Positions 39,122-50,817 of a stretch of DNA of 64,000 nt are shown here, in pieces (the stretch's first letter is position 1; every line of letters starts with the position of its first letter). The DNA comes from Devosia oryzisoli (GTDB lineage: Bacteria; Pseudomonadota; Alphaproteobacteria; Rhizobiales; Devosiaceae), in assembly GCF_014837245.1 (NCBI RefSeq), contig NZ_JACYFU010000005.1:1-64000 (forward strand), read 5' to 3'. The position numbers and the translations under genes are program-made. The notes below the pieces were generated by a model. The model saw only the letters and a list, made by a program, of their open reading frames with translations. It ran no database searches and had not been told where the DNA came from.

Positions 39122-40075
39122 ATGCAGTCTTATCTCGATTTTGAAAAGCCGGTGGCCGATCTTGAAGCCAAGATCGCCGAACTGAAGTCGCTGGCCCAGA
39201 CGGACCAGGCCGTCTCGATTGACGAAGAGGTCAATCGGCTCTCGGCCCGGGCGGACGAGGCGCTGGTCGAGATCTACAAAAAGCTCACCCCCTGGCAGAA
39301 AACCCAGGTCGCCCGGCACCCGCAGCGCCCGCACTTTTCCGACTACGTGGCCTCGCTCATCACCGAATGGACGCCCCTGGCCGGTGATCGCAAATTCGGC
39401 GAGGACGCGGCGCTGCAGGCCGGCTTCGGCCGCTTCAACGGCCAGTCTGTCGCCATCCTGGGCCAGGAAAAGGGCAACTCCACCGAAACGCGCCTCAAGC
39501 ACAATTTCGGCATGGCCAACCCCGAGGGCTACCGCAAGGCCGTCCGCATCATGGAAATGGCCGACCGCTTCGCCATCCCCGTCATTTCCTTTGTCGACAC
39601 CGCCGGCGCCTATCCCGGCATCGGGGCGGAAGAGCGTGGCCAGGCCGAGGCCATCGCGCGATCAACGGAAAAGAGCCTCGAGCTGGGCGTGCCCAACATC
39701 GCCATCATCATCGGCGAAGGCGGCTCGGGCGGCGCCATCGCCATCGCCACGGCGAACCGAGTGCTCATGCTGGAAAACGCCATCTATTCGGTCATCTCGC
39801 CCGAAGCCGGGGCGTCCATCCTATTCCGCGACGCGGCAAAGGCGCAGGACATGGCGACGGCCCAGAAAATTACGGCGCAGGACCTCCTGGGCTTCAAGGT
39901 GATCGACGCCACCATCCCCGAACCGGCCGGCGGGGCGCATCGCCACCATGCCGCCGTCATGGACTCGACGCGCGATGCGATAGACGGTTTCCTCAGGGAC
40001 TTCGAAGGCAAGTCGCGCCTCGAAGTGCGCGAGCATCGCCGCGAAAAATTCCTCGCCATCGGCACCAATATCTAA
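39122..40075 (+). CDS. accA: Acetyl-CoA carboxylase carboxyltransferase subunit alpha
   Basis: AccA with AccD transfers the carboxyl group from biotin to acetyl-CoA, the committed step of fatty acid synthesis. The 317 residues begin MQSYLDFEKPVADLEAKI, the family N-terminus, and include FVDTAGAYPGIGAEERGQ and IIGEGGSGGAIAI of the carboxyltransferase fold. In-frame GTG (39089) and ATG (39092) codons upstream would add about 11 residues. xerD-accA is a common order in Hyphomicrobiales. Confidence 0.97.
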   Translation: MQSYLDFEKPVADLEAKIAELKSLAQTDQAVSIDEEVNRLSARADEALVEIYKKLTPWQKTQVARHPQRPHFSDYVASLITEWTPLAGDRKFGEDAALQAGFGRFNGQSVAILGQEKGNSTETRLKHNFGMANPEGYRKAVRIMEMADRFAIPVISFVDTAGAYPGIGAEERGQAEAIARSTEKSLELGVPNIAIIIGEGGSGGAIAIATANRVLMLENAIYSVISPEAGASILFRDAAKAQDMATAQKITAQDLLGFKVIDATIPEPAGGAHRHHAAVMDSTRDAIDGFLRDFEGKSRLEVREHRREKFLAIGTNI

Positions 40076-40211
40076 CGCAACGGCGGCCATCCTCCGTTAC
40101 GCACAGTTGCGTGAGCGCGCCCCGCTTCCGGGCGCGTTCGCCCCGTGGTAAGGCTTCGTTCACTGCGCGGCCTCATGCTCTGGTAACCACAGGCCCGCCA
40201 TATGGGCGCAA

Positions 40212-41255
40212 TTGATTTACCGGGCATTTTCCATCGTGACCGCCTCGCTGCTTCGCCGCTCTGCCATCCTTCTTGCCATGCTGGTCCTTGGGCTGGTGCT
40301 GGCCGCCTGCACCAATTTCGTCAAGGCCGGCGACAACCGGCACAACAAGCCGCTGCCGGCCGAGACGGTCGCGGCGCTCAGCGCCATGGGCTCCTCGCCC
40401 GGCGAAGCGATGCTGGTGCGCATCTTCAAGCAGGAGAACACGCTCGAGGTCTGGAAACGGACCTCTTCGGGCCAGTTCCGCATGTTCAAGAGCTACGCGA
40501 TCTGTGCCTTTTCGGGGGATTTGGGACCCAAGATCAAGGAGGGCGACCGGCAGAGCCCGGAAGGGTTCTATACGATCACTCCGGGCCTGATGAACCCCAG
40601 GTCCAACTACTATCTGGCCTTCAACACCGGCTTTCCCAACAAGTTTGACCGTGCCTGGGGCCGCACCGGCTCCAACCTCATGGTCCATGGCGACTGCAAG
40701 TCCGTCGGCTGCTACGCCATGACCGATGCCAGCATCGCCGAAATCTATGCCCTGGCGCGTGAAAGCTTCCGCGGCGGCAATTCGAGCTTCCAGCTGCAGA
40801 TCTTCCCCTTCCGCATGACCGCGGCCAATCTGGCCAAGTACGCCGGCAGCCAGAACCTGGAGTTCTGGAAGAACATCAAGGAAGGCTACGACCTGTTCGA
40901 GCTCGCCAAGGCGCCGCCGGTCTGGGACGTCTGCAACCGCCAGTACATCTTCAATCCGGCTTCCACCGGCCCGCTCGATCCCCTCGGCCCCTGCCCCGCG
41001 ACGGTCCGCATCGCCGGCCTCGAAGAACGCCAGCAGGCCGACGAGGCCGTCCTGGCCCGCTCGCAAACAGCTCTTGATCGCCAGGCATCCGAAGAGGCCG
41101 CCATCAAGGCGCGTGGCGCGGCGATGGGCAGCTTCTTCTCCAATATCGGCTCGGTGTTCACGGGCGGGCAAGAGGCCCCCGCCGCTGCGCCGGACCAGGC
41201 ACCGGCTGCAAGCACCTCCGCGCCCCAGCCTTTGCCTGCACCCGCACGCTCCTGA
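40212..41255 (+). CDS. Lipoprotein L,D-transpeptidase family protein (YkuD/YafK-like)
   Basis: This murein L,D-transpeptidase-like enzyme has a lipoprotein signal (LLAMLVLGLVLAAC) and a YkuD domain of the YafK type, with the catalytic VHGDCKSVGCYAMTD near residue 160 containing the active-site Cys. After the domain comes an Ala/Glu-rich helix and a Pro-rich tail. YafK/DpaA-type proteins release lipoprotein or modify peptidoglycan cross-links in the periplasm. The start is uncertain: TTG 40212 or the tighter GTG 40236. Confidence 0.9.
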   Translation: MIYRAFSIVTASLLRRSAILLAMLVLGLVLAACTNFVKAGDNRHNKPLPAETVAALSAMGSSPGEAMLVRIFKQENTLEVWKRTSSGQFRMFKSYAICAFSGDLGPKIKEGDRQSPEGFYTITPGLMNPRSNYYLAFNTGFPNKFDRAWGRTGSNLMVHGDCKSVGCYAMTDASIAEIYALARESFRGGNSSFQLQIFPFRMTAANLAKYAGSQNLEFWKNIKEGYDLFELAKAPPVWDVCNRQYIFNPASTGPLDPLGPCPATVRIAGLEERQQADEAVLARSQTALDRQASEEAAIKARGAAMGSFFSNIGSVFTGGQEAPAAAPDQAPAASTSAPQPLPAPARS

Positions 41256-41323
41256 ACCAGGGCGGACCGAGCCTCGACCCAAGTTCGGCCGCACTCGGGT
41301 GCGAAGGCCAGACTTTAAGCTGG

Positions 41324-41980
41324 ATGGATGGTGTCGTGGAACAACCCCCCCTTGCTCCAGAGGCTCCCCCTGTCGAGAGCCCTAACCGCTGGTCGGACAC
41401 GGCGCCCGCTCGCACCGCCCGCCGCCCCGGTTCGGCAGCGGTCATCGCCATAGCCTCCAGCGTGATTGCGCTCGCCGCACTCGCCGCCACCGTCTGGACT
41501 TATGCGGACTCCCGGCGCGAAATCGTTCGCCTCGCAACGGAAGTGGCGCAGCTGCGCATCAGCCTCGATCTCTACGCCAAGCGGAGCGCTGCGCCGGTTG
41601 CCGATAGTTCGGGCGACACGACACAGTTGGACGACCTCTCCAACAGGATTGCCATTCTGGAGCAGGCATGGCGCGATGGCGCTGGCACGAGCGCGCCCAT
41701 GCCCAGCGCCACTGCCAACTCGGGCGCCCAGCCCGGAGCGGAGTGCCTCCCATCGGGGATGCGCATCCTGGTCGCGGCAGGCGACCGCTACCCGGTTTGC
41801 GGCCATCAGGCGGAGGTGCAGGTGTCGGGCGTGGACAACGGCTACATCACCCTCTCCGACGGCACGGCCATCCCATCGGGCGGCACCATGGCGCTGGGCA
41901 ATTCGGGCTGCATGATCGGTGTCACTTCCGGTGGCGACGAGGGCGTCACCGGCTATGCAGAGATTCGCGTCACCTGCTGA
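41324..41980 (+). CDS. Membrane-anchored protein of unknown function
   Basis: The 218-residue protein has a Pro-rich cytoplasmic start (about 1-35), one TM helix (about 38-60), a short coiled coil (REIVRLATEVAQLRISLDLY), a linker and a C-terminal domain with four Cys (AECLPSG, YPVCGHQ, SGCMIG, VTC) that could form two disulfides in the periplasm. I do not recognise the domain. It follows the transpeptidase gene by 68 bp and shares a terminator region with secA. An envelope role is likely. Confidence 0.75.
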   Translation: MDGVVEQPPLAPEAPPVESPNRWSDTAPARTARRPGSAAVIAIASSVIALAALAATVWTYADSRREIVRLATEVAQLRISLDLYAKRSAAPVADSSGDTTQLDDLSNRIAILEQAWRDGAGTSAPMPSATANSGAQPGAECLPSGMRILVAAGDRYPVCGHQAEVQVSGVDNGYITLSDGTAIPSGGTMALGNSGCMIGVTSGGDEGVTGYAEIRVTC

Positions 41981-42001
41981 ACCTCATTGGTATGCACAAA
42001 G

Positions 42002-42030
42002 AAAAAAGCCCGGCAGTTCTGCCGGGCTTT
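42002..42030. terminator. Bidirectional terminator between the TM protein gene and secA
   Basis: The 12-bp stem AAAGCCCGGCAG with CTGCCGGGCTTT has T-runs on both sides (minus TTTTTTC, plus TTTCTG). It lies 20 bp after the secA stop codon and 25 bp after the plus-strand gene. Confidence 0.85.
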
Positions 42031-42049
42031 CTGTTGAATCGGGAACCGA

Positions 42050-44743
<2,694 letters not shown>

Positions 44744-44934
44744 TCGTTCAATCCTCTAGTGTCGGTGGCGGGCGGGAAAGAAGCGGGCGGCATCGCGTCC
44801 GGACGCGGCTGCCGGCCTCATCTCGCCTCGTCACAACGCGAAGGAAGCCGATCGGCTCCCGGTCCGGTGATGATGCACAGAAGCAGTCGGCCAGTGTTCG
44901 ACCATGCGCCCGTGCTTCCTGAAAAAGCGCGTGA

Positions 44935-44963
44935 GATGTAAGAGCGGGGTCAAGTCTTGTCAA
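44935..44963 (-). promoter_or_regulatory. Sigma-70 promoter candidate for secA
   Basis: On the minus strand TTGACA, 17 bp and TACATC give a consensus -35 and a fair -10. It is 190 bp upstream of secA. A second overlapping TTGACC 7 bp downstream is an alternative -35 with a poorer -10. The rest of the 418-bp secA-PPIase gap shows no gene; the PPIase promoter was not identified. Confidence 0.5.
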
Positions 44964-45161
44964 CGTTGGCCAAATGGGCCACACCTTCCCCACCCTCTGG
45001 CTTTCCGGGGCCTCTGGGGCCGCACACACAGTCTGGTGAAGGCGGCCGCGTGCGGCACAATTTGGCCCTCTTGGCAGTTCATGCCGGGCCACCATCGGCG
45101 GATCGCCCCGCCCAATGATCATGCCGGCCCGCCGGACCGGCAAAGGAGAGACCTGATCACC

Positions 45162-46241
45162 ATGCCGAATTCCTCCCTGCGACTGGTTCGCACGCTGAGC
45201 CTCGCCGCGCTTCTGGCCGCGGTTCCTGCCCTGGGCGCCCATGCCCAGGACGCAGCAGCCCCGGAAGCCCCCGCGACCACCGAAGCGCCGGCCACCGCAC
45301 CCGACGCCTCGGCCGCGCCCGCCGCCCCCGACGCGGCCGCTGCCCCTGCTGCAGCCCCGGCTCCCGTTTCGCCCGATACCGTGGTCGCCACGGTAGGCGG
45401 CCAGGACATCACCGAGGCCGATCTCAGCTTTGCCGCCGAAGACATGGCCCAGGATCTCCAGCAGATGCCGCCCGACCAGCGCCGGCCGTTCCTGCTGCGC
45501 GTCCTGATCGACATGAAGGTCATGTCCAATGCCGCGCGCGAGGCCGGCATGGACAAGACGGAGCTATTCGCCAAGCGCCTCAATTACCTCGAAGAGCGGG
45601 CGCTCCGCCGTGCCTACTTCGCCGAGGCCATCGCCGGATCGATCACCGAGCAGTCCGTCCGCGACGCCTATGACGCGTACGTCGCCGACTTCAAGCCGCA
45701 GGAAGAGGTTCACGCCAGCCACATCCTGGTCGAGACCGAGGATGAGGCCAAGGCCATCAAGGCCGAACTCGATGGCGGTGCCGATTTCGCCGCCATCGCG
45801 AAAGAAAAGTCCATCGATCCGGGTGCAGCCAATGGCGGCGACCTTGGCTTCTTCAGCAAAGGCATGATGGTGCCGCCGTTCGAGGAAGCCGCCTTCGCGC
45901 TCGAACCGGGTCAGGTCTCCGATCCGGTCCAGTCTCAGTTTGGCTGGCACATCATCAAGCTCGAGGAAAAGCGCCAGTCCGAGCCACCGGCGTTCGAGCA
46001 GGTCGCCCAGCAGCTCCAGCAGCAGGCGTTGATGAAGGCCTTTGGCGAAAAGGTGGACGCGCTGATGAGCGGCGTCGAGATCGACATCAAGGATTCGGCC
46101 CTCGCCGCTGCCCTTGACGACCAGCAGGCCGGCGACGCCGCAGCCCAGAATGGCGACGCGGCCGGCATGGATGACGGCGCCCCTGCCACCGGGGAAGACG
46201 CCGGAACCGCTGCTGAGGAAACCGACGCAGCAGCGCAGTAA
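45162..46241 (+). CDS. Periplasmic parvulin-type peptidyl-prolyl isomerase (PrsA/PpiC-like)
   Basis: The 359-residue protein has a signal peptide (LVRTLSLAALLAAVPALGAHA), an Ala/Pro-rich linker (about 28-65), a SurA_N-like chaperone helix bundle and a parvulin domain (about 180-270) with VHASHILVETE and GGDLGFFSKGMMVPPFEEA. The C-terminal tail is acidic and low complexity. It would fold secreted or outer-membrane proteins. AGGAGA lies 12 bp before the ATG, longer than optimal. It is divergent from secA. Confidence 0.93.
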   Translation: MPNSSLRLVRTLSLAALLAAVPALGAHAQDAAAPEAPATTEAPATAPDASAAPAAPDAAAAPAAAPAPVSPDTVVATVGGQDITEADLSFAAEDMAQDLQQMPPDQRRPFLLRVLIDMKVMSNAAREAGMDKTELFAKRLNYLEERALRRAYFAEAIAGSITEQSVRDAYDAYVADFKPQEEVHASHILVETEDEAKAIKAELDGGADFAAIAKEKSIDPGAANGGDLGFFSKGMMVPPFEEAAFALEPGQVSDPVQSQFGWHIIKLEEKRQSEPPAFEQVAQQLQQQALMKAFGEKVDALMSGVEIDIKDSALAAALDDQQAGDAAAQNGDAAGMDDGAPATGEDAGTAAEETDAAAQ

Positions 46242-46261
46242 GCGCGTCCGCCACGCACAAG

Positions 46262-46292
46262 AAGGCCCGGCTCCGCCGGGCCTTTCTTGTTG
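46262..46292 (+). terminator. Rho-independent terminator of the PPIase gene
   Basis: The 10-bp stem AAGGCCCGGC with GCCGGGCCTT and a TCC loop is followed by TTTCTTGTTGG. It begins 20 bp after the stop codon. Confidence 0.85.
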
Positions 46293-46318
46293 GTTGCGGC
46301 TGGATCTGCGGGTCCGGG

Positions 46319-46528
46319 TTAGACGAAGAGGTCGACCTCGGCGCCGTTCGCCGGGCCCTTGGCCGCAGGTTCGGGACTGGCCGAGGTGGCCAGTTCCTCC
46401 GCCTGTGCCTGCGCCAGGCGCATGCGCAACTTGGCCACTTCGGCAAGGCTGGCCGCTTCGGGCGTGCCGCTTTCGTGCACCATGCGGTTGATCATGACGG
46501 ACGGGGAGATGCCGATGCCGCTGCTCAT
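46319..46528 (-). CDS. Small hypothetical protein
   Basis: The 69-residue protein has an N-terminal SSGIGISPSVMINRMVHESG and an Ala/Glu-rich predicted helix after it. I do not recognise it. Its start lies 4 bp after the stop of the YjfB-like gene, so the two form a pair on the minus strand, and both are Ala-rich helical proteins of similar size. A role connected with motility is possible by association only. Confidence 0.55.
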   Translation of the reverse strand: MSSGIGISPSVMINRMVHESGTPEAASLAEVAKLRMRLAQAQAEELATSASPEPAAKGPANGAEVDLFV

Positions 46529-46532
46529 GATG

Positions 46533-46721
46533 TCAGGCCGTCTTGTCGACCTTGGTGCCCTGCCCCGGCGGGGGCGGCGCCATCTCGAGCGCAGTCTGCA
46601 TCAGGGAATTGAGAAGGTCCGCCTCCATGTCGTGCGCCTTCTTGAACACGGCCATCTGCGCCGAATTCTGCGTCATGGTCGTGCGGGCGGCCAGAAGGTT
46701 CATGGCCAGGTCGGTGTCCAA
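46533..46721 (-). CDS. YjfB-like putative motility protein
   Basis: The sequence has the family pattern: a short start, FKKAHDMEADLLNSLMQTAL for the amphipathic helix, and the tail PPPPGQGTKVDKTA. The TTG at 46721 with GGGGAG 8 bp upstream gives 62 residues beginning MDTDLAMNLL, close to the usual MDI start. The YjfB family is named for a role in motility and is widespread in flagellated bacteria, but its mechanism is not known to me. Confidence 0.7.
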   Translation of the reverse strand: MDTDLAMNLLAARTTMTQNSAQMAVFKKAHDMEADLLNSLMQTALEMAPPPPGQGTKVDKTA

Positions 46722-46812
46722 GACGTGCACTCCCCGGTGGATCAAGCCATAACGCTAGGCCCCGCCGGTAAACAATTCCTTCCCCACACGCAGGGCAATT
46801 GGTGCAAAGGCG

Positions 46813-47409
46813 TCAGCCGCCCTTCTTGACGTCCCCATGCTGGCCCGGCACCCAGAGCACGTCCTTCTGGCCCTTTTCATTGGCCACACGCCCGAGCACG
46901 AAGATGAGGTCGGAGAGTCGGTTGAGATAGCGCAGGGCTTCCGGATTGGTTTCCGACTCGGCTTCCCGGAGCGCCGCCGCGAGCCGTTCGGCGCGGCGGC
47001 AGACCGTTCGCGATACGTGCAGCGCCGCAGCCAGCGGTGTGCCGCCCGGCAGCACGAAGCTCCTGAGGGGCGCGATATCGGCATTGAAGTGATCGATCTG
47101 GTGTTCCAACCACTCGGTTTGCACCGGCCGCACGCGCAGCGTGGGATATGGGGCGTCGGGATCGTCCGCTCCGGGCGTGGCCAGGTCGGAGCCGACGTCG
47201 AAGAGATCGTTTTGCACCCGCCCCAGCACGAGGTCGAGTTCGGGCATCGCGGACGTGGAGAGGCGCGCAACACCGATGGTGGCGTTGGCCTCTTCGACGG
47301 TGCCATAGGCCTCCACGCGCAGGTCATGCTTGGACCGGCGCGGTCCGCGAACAAGGCCTGTCGTGCCGTTGTCACCGGTCCTGGTATAGATAGCGTTGAT
47401 CTTGACCAT
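46813..47409 (-). CDS. Cob(I)yrinic acid a,c-diamide adenosyltransferase, PduO type
   Basis: This enzyme transfers adenosyl from ATP to cob(I)alamin to make coenzyme B12. The 198 residues contain the PduO N-terminal signature TRTGDNGTTGLVRGPRRSK, the loop GTVEEANA and the helix RAERLAAALREAE of the trimeric active site. The product complements CobS/CobT elsewhere in the window. It is the last of a run with the twin-TM protein, starting 4 bp after that gene. Confidence 0.96.
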   Translation of the reverse strand: MVKINAIYTRTGDNGTTGLVRGPRRSKHDLRVEAYGTVEEANATIGVARLSTSAMPELDLVLGRVQNDLFDVGSDLATPGADDPDAPYPTLRVRPVQTEWLEHQIDHFNADIAPLRSFVLPGGTPLAAALHVSRTVCRRAERLAAALREAESETNPEALRYLNRLSDLIFVLGRVANEKGQKDVLWVPGQHGDVKKGG

Positions 47410-47413
47410 GGCC

Positions 47414-47614
47414 TCAGCCTCCCCGGCCGCCGAACAGGAACAGCGCCCCGAGCAGCAGCGCCAAGGCCACCGCCTGCCCGACGACGCGCAGGCGCATCAA
47501 ACGCTGGCTGGTGTTGCCCGGTCCGCCCTTGAGCATGTTCCACAGGCCCATGCCGAGCACGATGACCACGAACAGCAGTGCCAGGGCGATGGCGATATTG
47601 AGAAGTGTCTGCAT
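47414..47614 (-). CDS. Twin transmembrane helix small protein (HIG1-like)
   Basis: The 66-residue protein is almost wholly two TM helices (about 5-28 and 44-62) joined by a loop GGPGNTSQRLMRLRV. This layout and the QRLMRLRVV segment fit the HIG1/twin-TM family of respiratory-chain-associated proteins in alphaproteobacteria. It sits 9 bp after the LysR gene and 4 bp before the PduO-type gene, so the three are probably one transcript. Confidence 0.85.
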   Translation of the reverse strand: MQTLLNIAIALALLFVVIVLGMGLWNMLKGGPGNTSQRLMRLRVVGQAVALALLLGALFLFGGRGG

Positions 47615-47623
47615 GAGCTGCGC

Positions 47624-48538
47624 CTAACGCGAAACAGAGCCTTGAGATGTGCCTTCGATATAGGCGCTGAGCCCCTTGGCGACAGCATCATAGATGGCAC
47701 GGATTCGATGGGAGGTGAACAACTCCCTGTGCACGGTGAGCCACATGGGCAGCGCCGGGATCTTGAGGTCGATCGGAAGTTCAACGAGCCCGGGCGTGCG
47801 CCGGATCAGGTTGCGCTGCCCAAAGCCGATGCCGAGCCCCGCCTTGATCAACTCCCACAGGTGCGGCTGGTCGTCCGAGCGCAGCACGAAATTGTCGCGC
47901 GTCAGCACGATGCCCAGACTGCGGGCATGCTGCAGGATGGCGTCTGACCGGTCAAAGCCCAGCATGTCGTGCTCCCAGAGCTCTTCTACCGTCGCCGGCC
48001 GCCCCCGCCGCGCCAGGTAGCGCTCATGCGCCACCGGAACGATGGGAATGTCCCCCAGGTGGCGCGTCACCAGCTCGAGCTGGGTGGGGCGGAACATGCG
48101 CAGAGCGATGTCGGCTTCCCGCATCAGCAGGTTTTCCGGAGAATCAGAGGGCACGATCTCGAGCGCGACCTTGGGGAAGCGCGCCCGCACCCCGAGGAGG
48201 ATGTCCGGCAGCACGTAGTTCGAGATCATGGTGCTCGCCGTGATGCGCACCGTACCTCCGGTCTGCTCCTGCGCCCCCTCGGCAAGGATGGCCGCCTCCG
48301 CGAGCGCACCCTGCGCCCGCTGGATCGGCTCATAGAGGCGAAGCCCGGCCGCGTTCGGCTTGAGCCCGGTGAGAGTGCGATCGAACAGCGGCAGGCCAAG
48401 GTCGGCCTCCAGCGCCTCGATATGGCGGCCCACCGTGGGCTGGCTGATCTGGAGCTTGCGGGCGGCACCCGAGAGGGACCCTTCGGCAATGACGGCGGCA
48501 AAGCTGCGCCACCAGGACCAGTCCGGCTCCCTATTCAT
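47624..48538 (-). CDS. LysR family transcriptional regulator
   Basis: The 304-residue protein has an N-terminal winged helix-turn-helix (GSLSGAARKLQISQPTVGRH) and a LysR substrate-binding domain. It would control the divergent epimerase gene, 97 bp away, in the usual LysR manner. The ATG at 48538 is the first clean start; a longer frame adds 76 residues in antisense to the promoter region. The ligand is unknown. Confidence 0.93.
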   Translation of the reverse strand: MNREPDWSWWRSFAAVIAEGSLSGAARKLQISQPTVGRHIEALEADLGLPLFDRTLTGLKPNAAGLRLYEPIQRAQGALAEAAILAEGAQEQTGGTVRITASTMISNYVLPDILLGVRARFPKVALEIVPSDSPENLLMREADIALRMFRPTQLELVTRHLGDIPIVPVAHERYLARRGRPATVEELWEHDMLGFDRSDAILQHARSLGIVLTRDNFVLRSDDQPHLWELIKAGLGIGFGQRNLIRRTPGLVELPIDLKIPALPMWLTVHRELFTSHRIRAIYDAVAKGLSAYIEGTSQGSVSR

Positions 48539-48546
48539 TCTTGAAT
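48533..48546. promoter_or_regulatory. Weak LysR-box candidate
   Basis: ATTCA-N4-TGAAT overlaps the start codon of the LysR gene in the divergent region. The length is close to the T-N11-A LysR box, but the site is placed inside the coding start, so support is low. Confidence 0.25.
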
Positions 48547-48635
48547 GTCCAACGTCCGAATTCTCCCGATCGCCATTCATCAGCGTATCGAGCATCTTCC
48601 CTGTCAGCAACACCACACAGGCAAGGAATTCGAAG

Positions 48636-49583
48636 ATGCAAAAGGGCAAAGTCACCATTCTGGGCAGCAACGGCCATCTGGGCAACGCCGCCATGACCGC
48701 CTTCCGCGACGCTGGCTGGAGCGTCCGGGGCCTGGGCCGCACCAACCGCCGGCCGGTCGCCGGCACCGAGTTCGTCGCTGGCGATGCCGACGACGTCGAA
48801 GTGGTCAGGGCCGCGATCGCCGATGCCGAGATCGTCGTGTACGGCCTCCATCTCCCCTACGACAAGTGGGGCAATGGCGCCGCCGAGCGCCAGCTTCAGA
48901 CGGTCATCGACGCCATGGGCACGAGCGGCAAGACGCTGCTGTTTCCCGGCACGATCTACAATTACCGGGCCGCCGACCGCGTGGTGTCGCCCGACCTGCG
49001 CCAGAGCGCCGAAGCGCCGCGCGGAAAAATCCGCATCCGGCTTGAAGCCATGCTGGAAAAAGCCGCGCAGGACGGCCGCTTCCAGACGTTGATCCTGCGC
49101 GCCGGCGACTTTTTCGGCCCCGGCAACCGCGCCGAATGGTTCGAGGCGGCCATGCTGATGGATGAGCGCCGCGGACGGCTCTATCATTTGGGCGACCTCG
49201 ACAAGCGCCACAGCTGGGCTTACCTGCCCGACCTCGGCCGCGGCTTCGTGACGCTCGCCGAGCAGCGCGCCACGCTGCCCGCCTTCCGCAATTTCCATTT
49301 TGCCGGTCACTGGGTGTCGCACCGCCAGATGATGGCTGCGATCCAGACTGCCGTGCCGCGCCCGCTCAAGGTCTCGCCCATGCCCTGGTGGCTGCTGCGC
49401 GCCGTAGGCGTGGTCAACCCGGTGATGCGCGACATCTATCGCATGCGCTATCTCTGGCTCAACGAAATGGAACTGGTCGACCCCGATTTCGACGCCATGC
49501 TGCCGGCAGGCGCCGCCACCCCGTTCGAGCAGGCGGTCGCCGCAACAATCGAAGAGCTTATGGCCTTCAAGCAGGCCGCGTGA
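48636..49583 (+). CDS. NAD(P)-binding epimerase/dehydratase-like protein
   Basis: This is an extended short-chain dehydrogenase fold: nucleotide motif TILGSNGHLGNAA, then PGTIYNYR in place of the usual YxxxK region, and RAGDFFGPG and SWAYLPDLGRGFV for substrate contacts. The 315 residues fit NAD-dependent epimerase/NmrA-like proteins. The LysR gene is divergent and probably regulates it; the DUF4260 gene follows 8 bp later. The substrate is unknown. Confidence 0.88.
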   Translation: MQKGKVTILGSNGHLGNAAMTAFRDAGWSVRGLGRTNRRPVAGTEFVAGDADDVEVVRAAIADAEIVVYGLHLPYDKWGNGAAERQLQTVIDAMGTSGKTLLFPGTIYNYRAADRVVSPDLRQSAEAPRGKIRIRLEAMLEKAAQDGRFQTLILRAGDFFGPGNRAEWFEAAMLMDERRGRLYHLGDLDKRHSWAYLPDLGRGFVTLAEQRATLPAFRNFHFAGHWVSHRQMMAAIQTAVPRPLKVSPMPWWLLRAVGVVNPVMRDIYRMRYLWLNEMELVDPDFDAMLPAGAATPFEQAVAATIEELMAFKQAA

Positions 49584-49591
49584 GGGTGAAG

Positions 49592-49975
49592 ATGAAACAC
49601 CAGACCTGGTGGAGAAACTGGCAGCGCGTGGAAGGTGGCCTCATCTTCGCCTCGGCCTTGGCGCTGCTCTGGCCACTCGGGGCAGACTTGCCCTGGTGGC
49701 TGGCGCTGCTGACCTTTTTTGCCCCCGACTTCAGCTTTGCTGCCTATGGCCTCGGCAAACGGGTCGGGAGCACGGTGTACAACCTCGTCCACCTCTATGC
49801 CTTCGGCATGGTGGTGCTTGCCGCAGGGCTCGTCCTTTCGCTGCCGGTGGCTGCCAGCCTCGGCGCCCTCTGGATGGGTCACGCGGGCTTTGACCGTGCC
49901 CTCGGCTACGGCCTCAAGGCCCCGGAAAGCTTCTCGCTCACCCATCTGGGGCCGATCGGCAAGGCGCGGGGCTAG
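49592..49975 (+). CDS. DUF4260 family membrane protein
   Basis: The 127-residue protein has about three to four TM helices. RVEGGLIFASALALLW, FFAPDFSFAAYGLGKRVGS and WMGHAGFDRALGYGLK fit DUF4260. Function unknown. The ATG lies 8 bp after the epimerase stop, so both are likely under the LysR regulator. Its stop codon shares CTAG with the convergent gluQRS. Confidence 0.9.
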   Translation: MKHQTWWRNWQRVEGGLIFASALALLWPLGADLPWWLALLTFFAPDFSFAAYGLGKRVGSTVYNLVHLYAFGMVVLAAGLVLSLPVAASLGALWMGHAGFDRALGYGLKAPESFSLTHLGPIGKARG

Positions 49976-50817
49976 AAGCCAACAGCCCGCCGCACATCCT
50001 GGGACGACCACCCCTGGGCGCGCAGTTCCGCAAGGCTCTGCGCGCCGTCGGACTTGGAGAGCTTCCGCCCGGCATCGTCGAGCAGCAAGCGGTGGAAATG
50101 GTAGGTGGGGCTGGGCAGGCCGAGCAGCATCTGCAAGAGCACATGCACGTCAGTGATGGCGTCGAGATCGCGCCCCCGCGTCACATGGGTTATCCCCTGC
50201 GCGGCATCGTCCACCACGACGCTCAGGGTATAGCTCGTCGGCGTGTCCTTGCGCTGCAGCACCACGTCGCCCCAGCGCTCGGGCCGTGCGTAGCGCACCT
50301 GCGGGCGGTCCAGCACGGTGGGCATCACGGTGGTAAAGGTCAGCACCCCCACCCGCGCCATCGCGGCCCCCACGTCGAGCCGATACTGCACGGCATCGCC
50401 CCGCTCGATGCGCCGGATCTGCTCCTCGGGCGGCAGATGGCGGCAGGTTCCGGGATAGACGGGCGCGCCATCGGGGTCGGTTTCGGTGGCTCTGGCGGCG
50501 ATGTCCGAGCGCGAGCAGAAACAGGGATAGAGCAGGCCGATCTCCAAAAGTCGGTCGGCCGCCTCCATATAGAGGTCCAGCCGTTGCGACTGGTGCATCA
50601 CCGGTTCTGGCCAGGTGAGGCCCAGCCAGCGCAAATCCTCGAAGATGGCCTGGGTAAATTCGGGTTTACAGCGTTCCGTGTCGATGTCCTCGATCCGCAA
50701 CAGCGCCGTTCCGCCCAGCCTGGCCGCGGCGTCCCAGGTGGCGAGGGCGGAATAGGCATGACCCAGATGCAGGCAGCCGTTGGGACTGGGGGCAAATCGA
50801 AGTATGGAACTGGACAT
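49972..50817 (-). CDS. gluQRS: tRNA glutamyl-Q(34) synthetase GluQRS
   Basis: GluQRS glutamylates the queuosine at position 34 of tRNA-Asp. It has a GluRS-like Rossmann core with HLGH (HIGH) and KLSKS (KMSKS), no anticodon domain, and the zinc site CFCSR...PVYPGTCR near residue 100. The 281-residue length is normal. Its start codon overlaps that of the divergent glycosylase gene. Confidence 0.96.
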   Translation of the reverse strand: MSSSILRFAPSPNGCLHLGHAYSALATWDAAARLGGTALLRIEDIDTERCKPEFTQAIFEDLRWLGLTWPEPVMHQSQRLDLYMEAADRLLEIGLLYPCFCSRSDIAARATETDPDGAPVYPGTCRHLPPEEQIRRIERGDAVQYRLDVGAAMARVGVLTFTTVMPTVLDRPQVRYARPERWGDVVLQRKDTPTSYTLSVVVDDAAQGITHVTRGRDLDAITDVHVLLQMLLGLPSPTYHFHRLLLDDAGRKLSKSDGAQSLAELRAQGWSSQDVRRAVGF

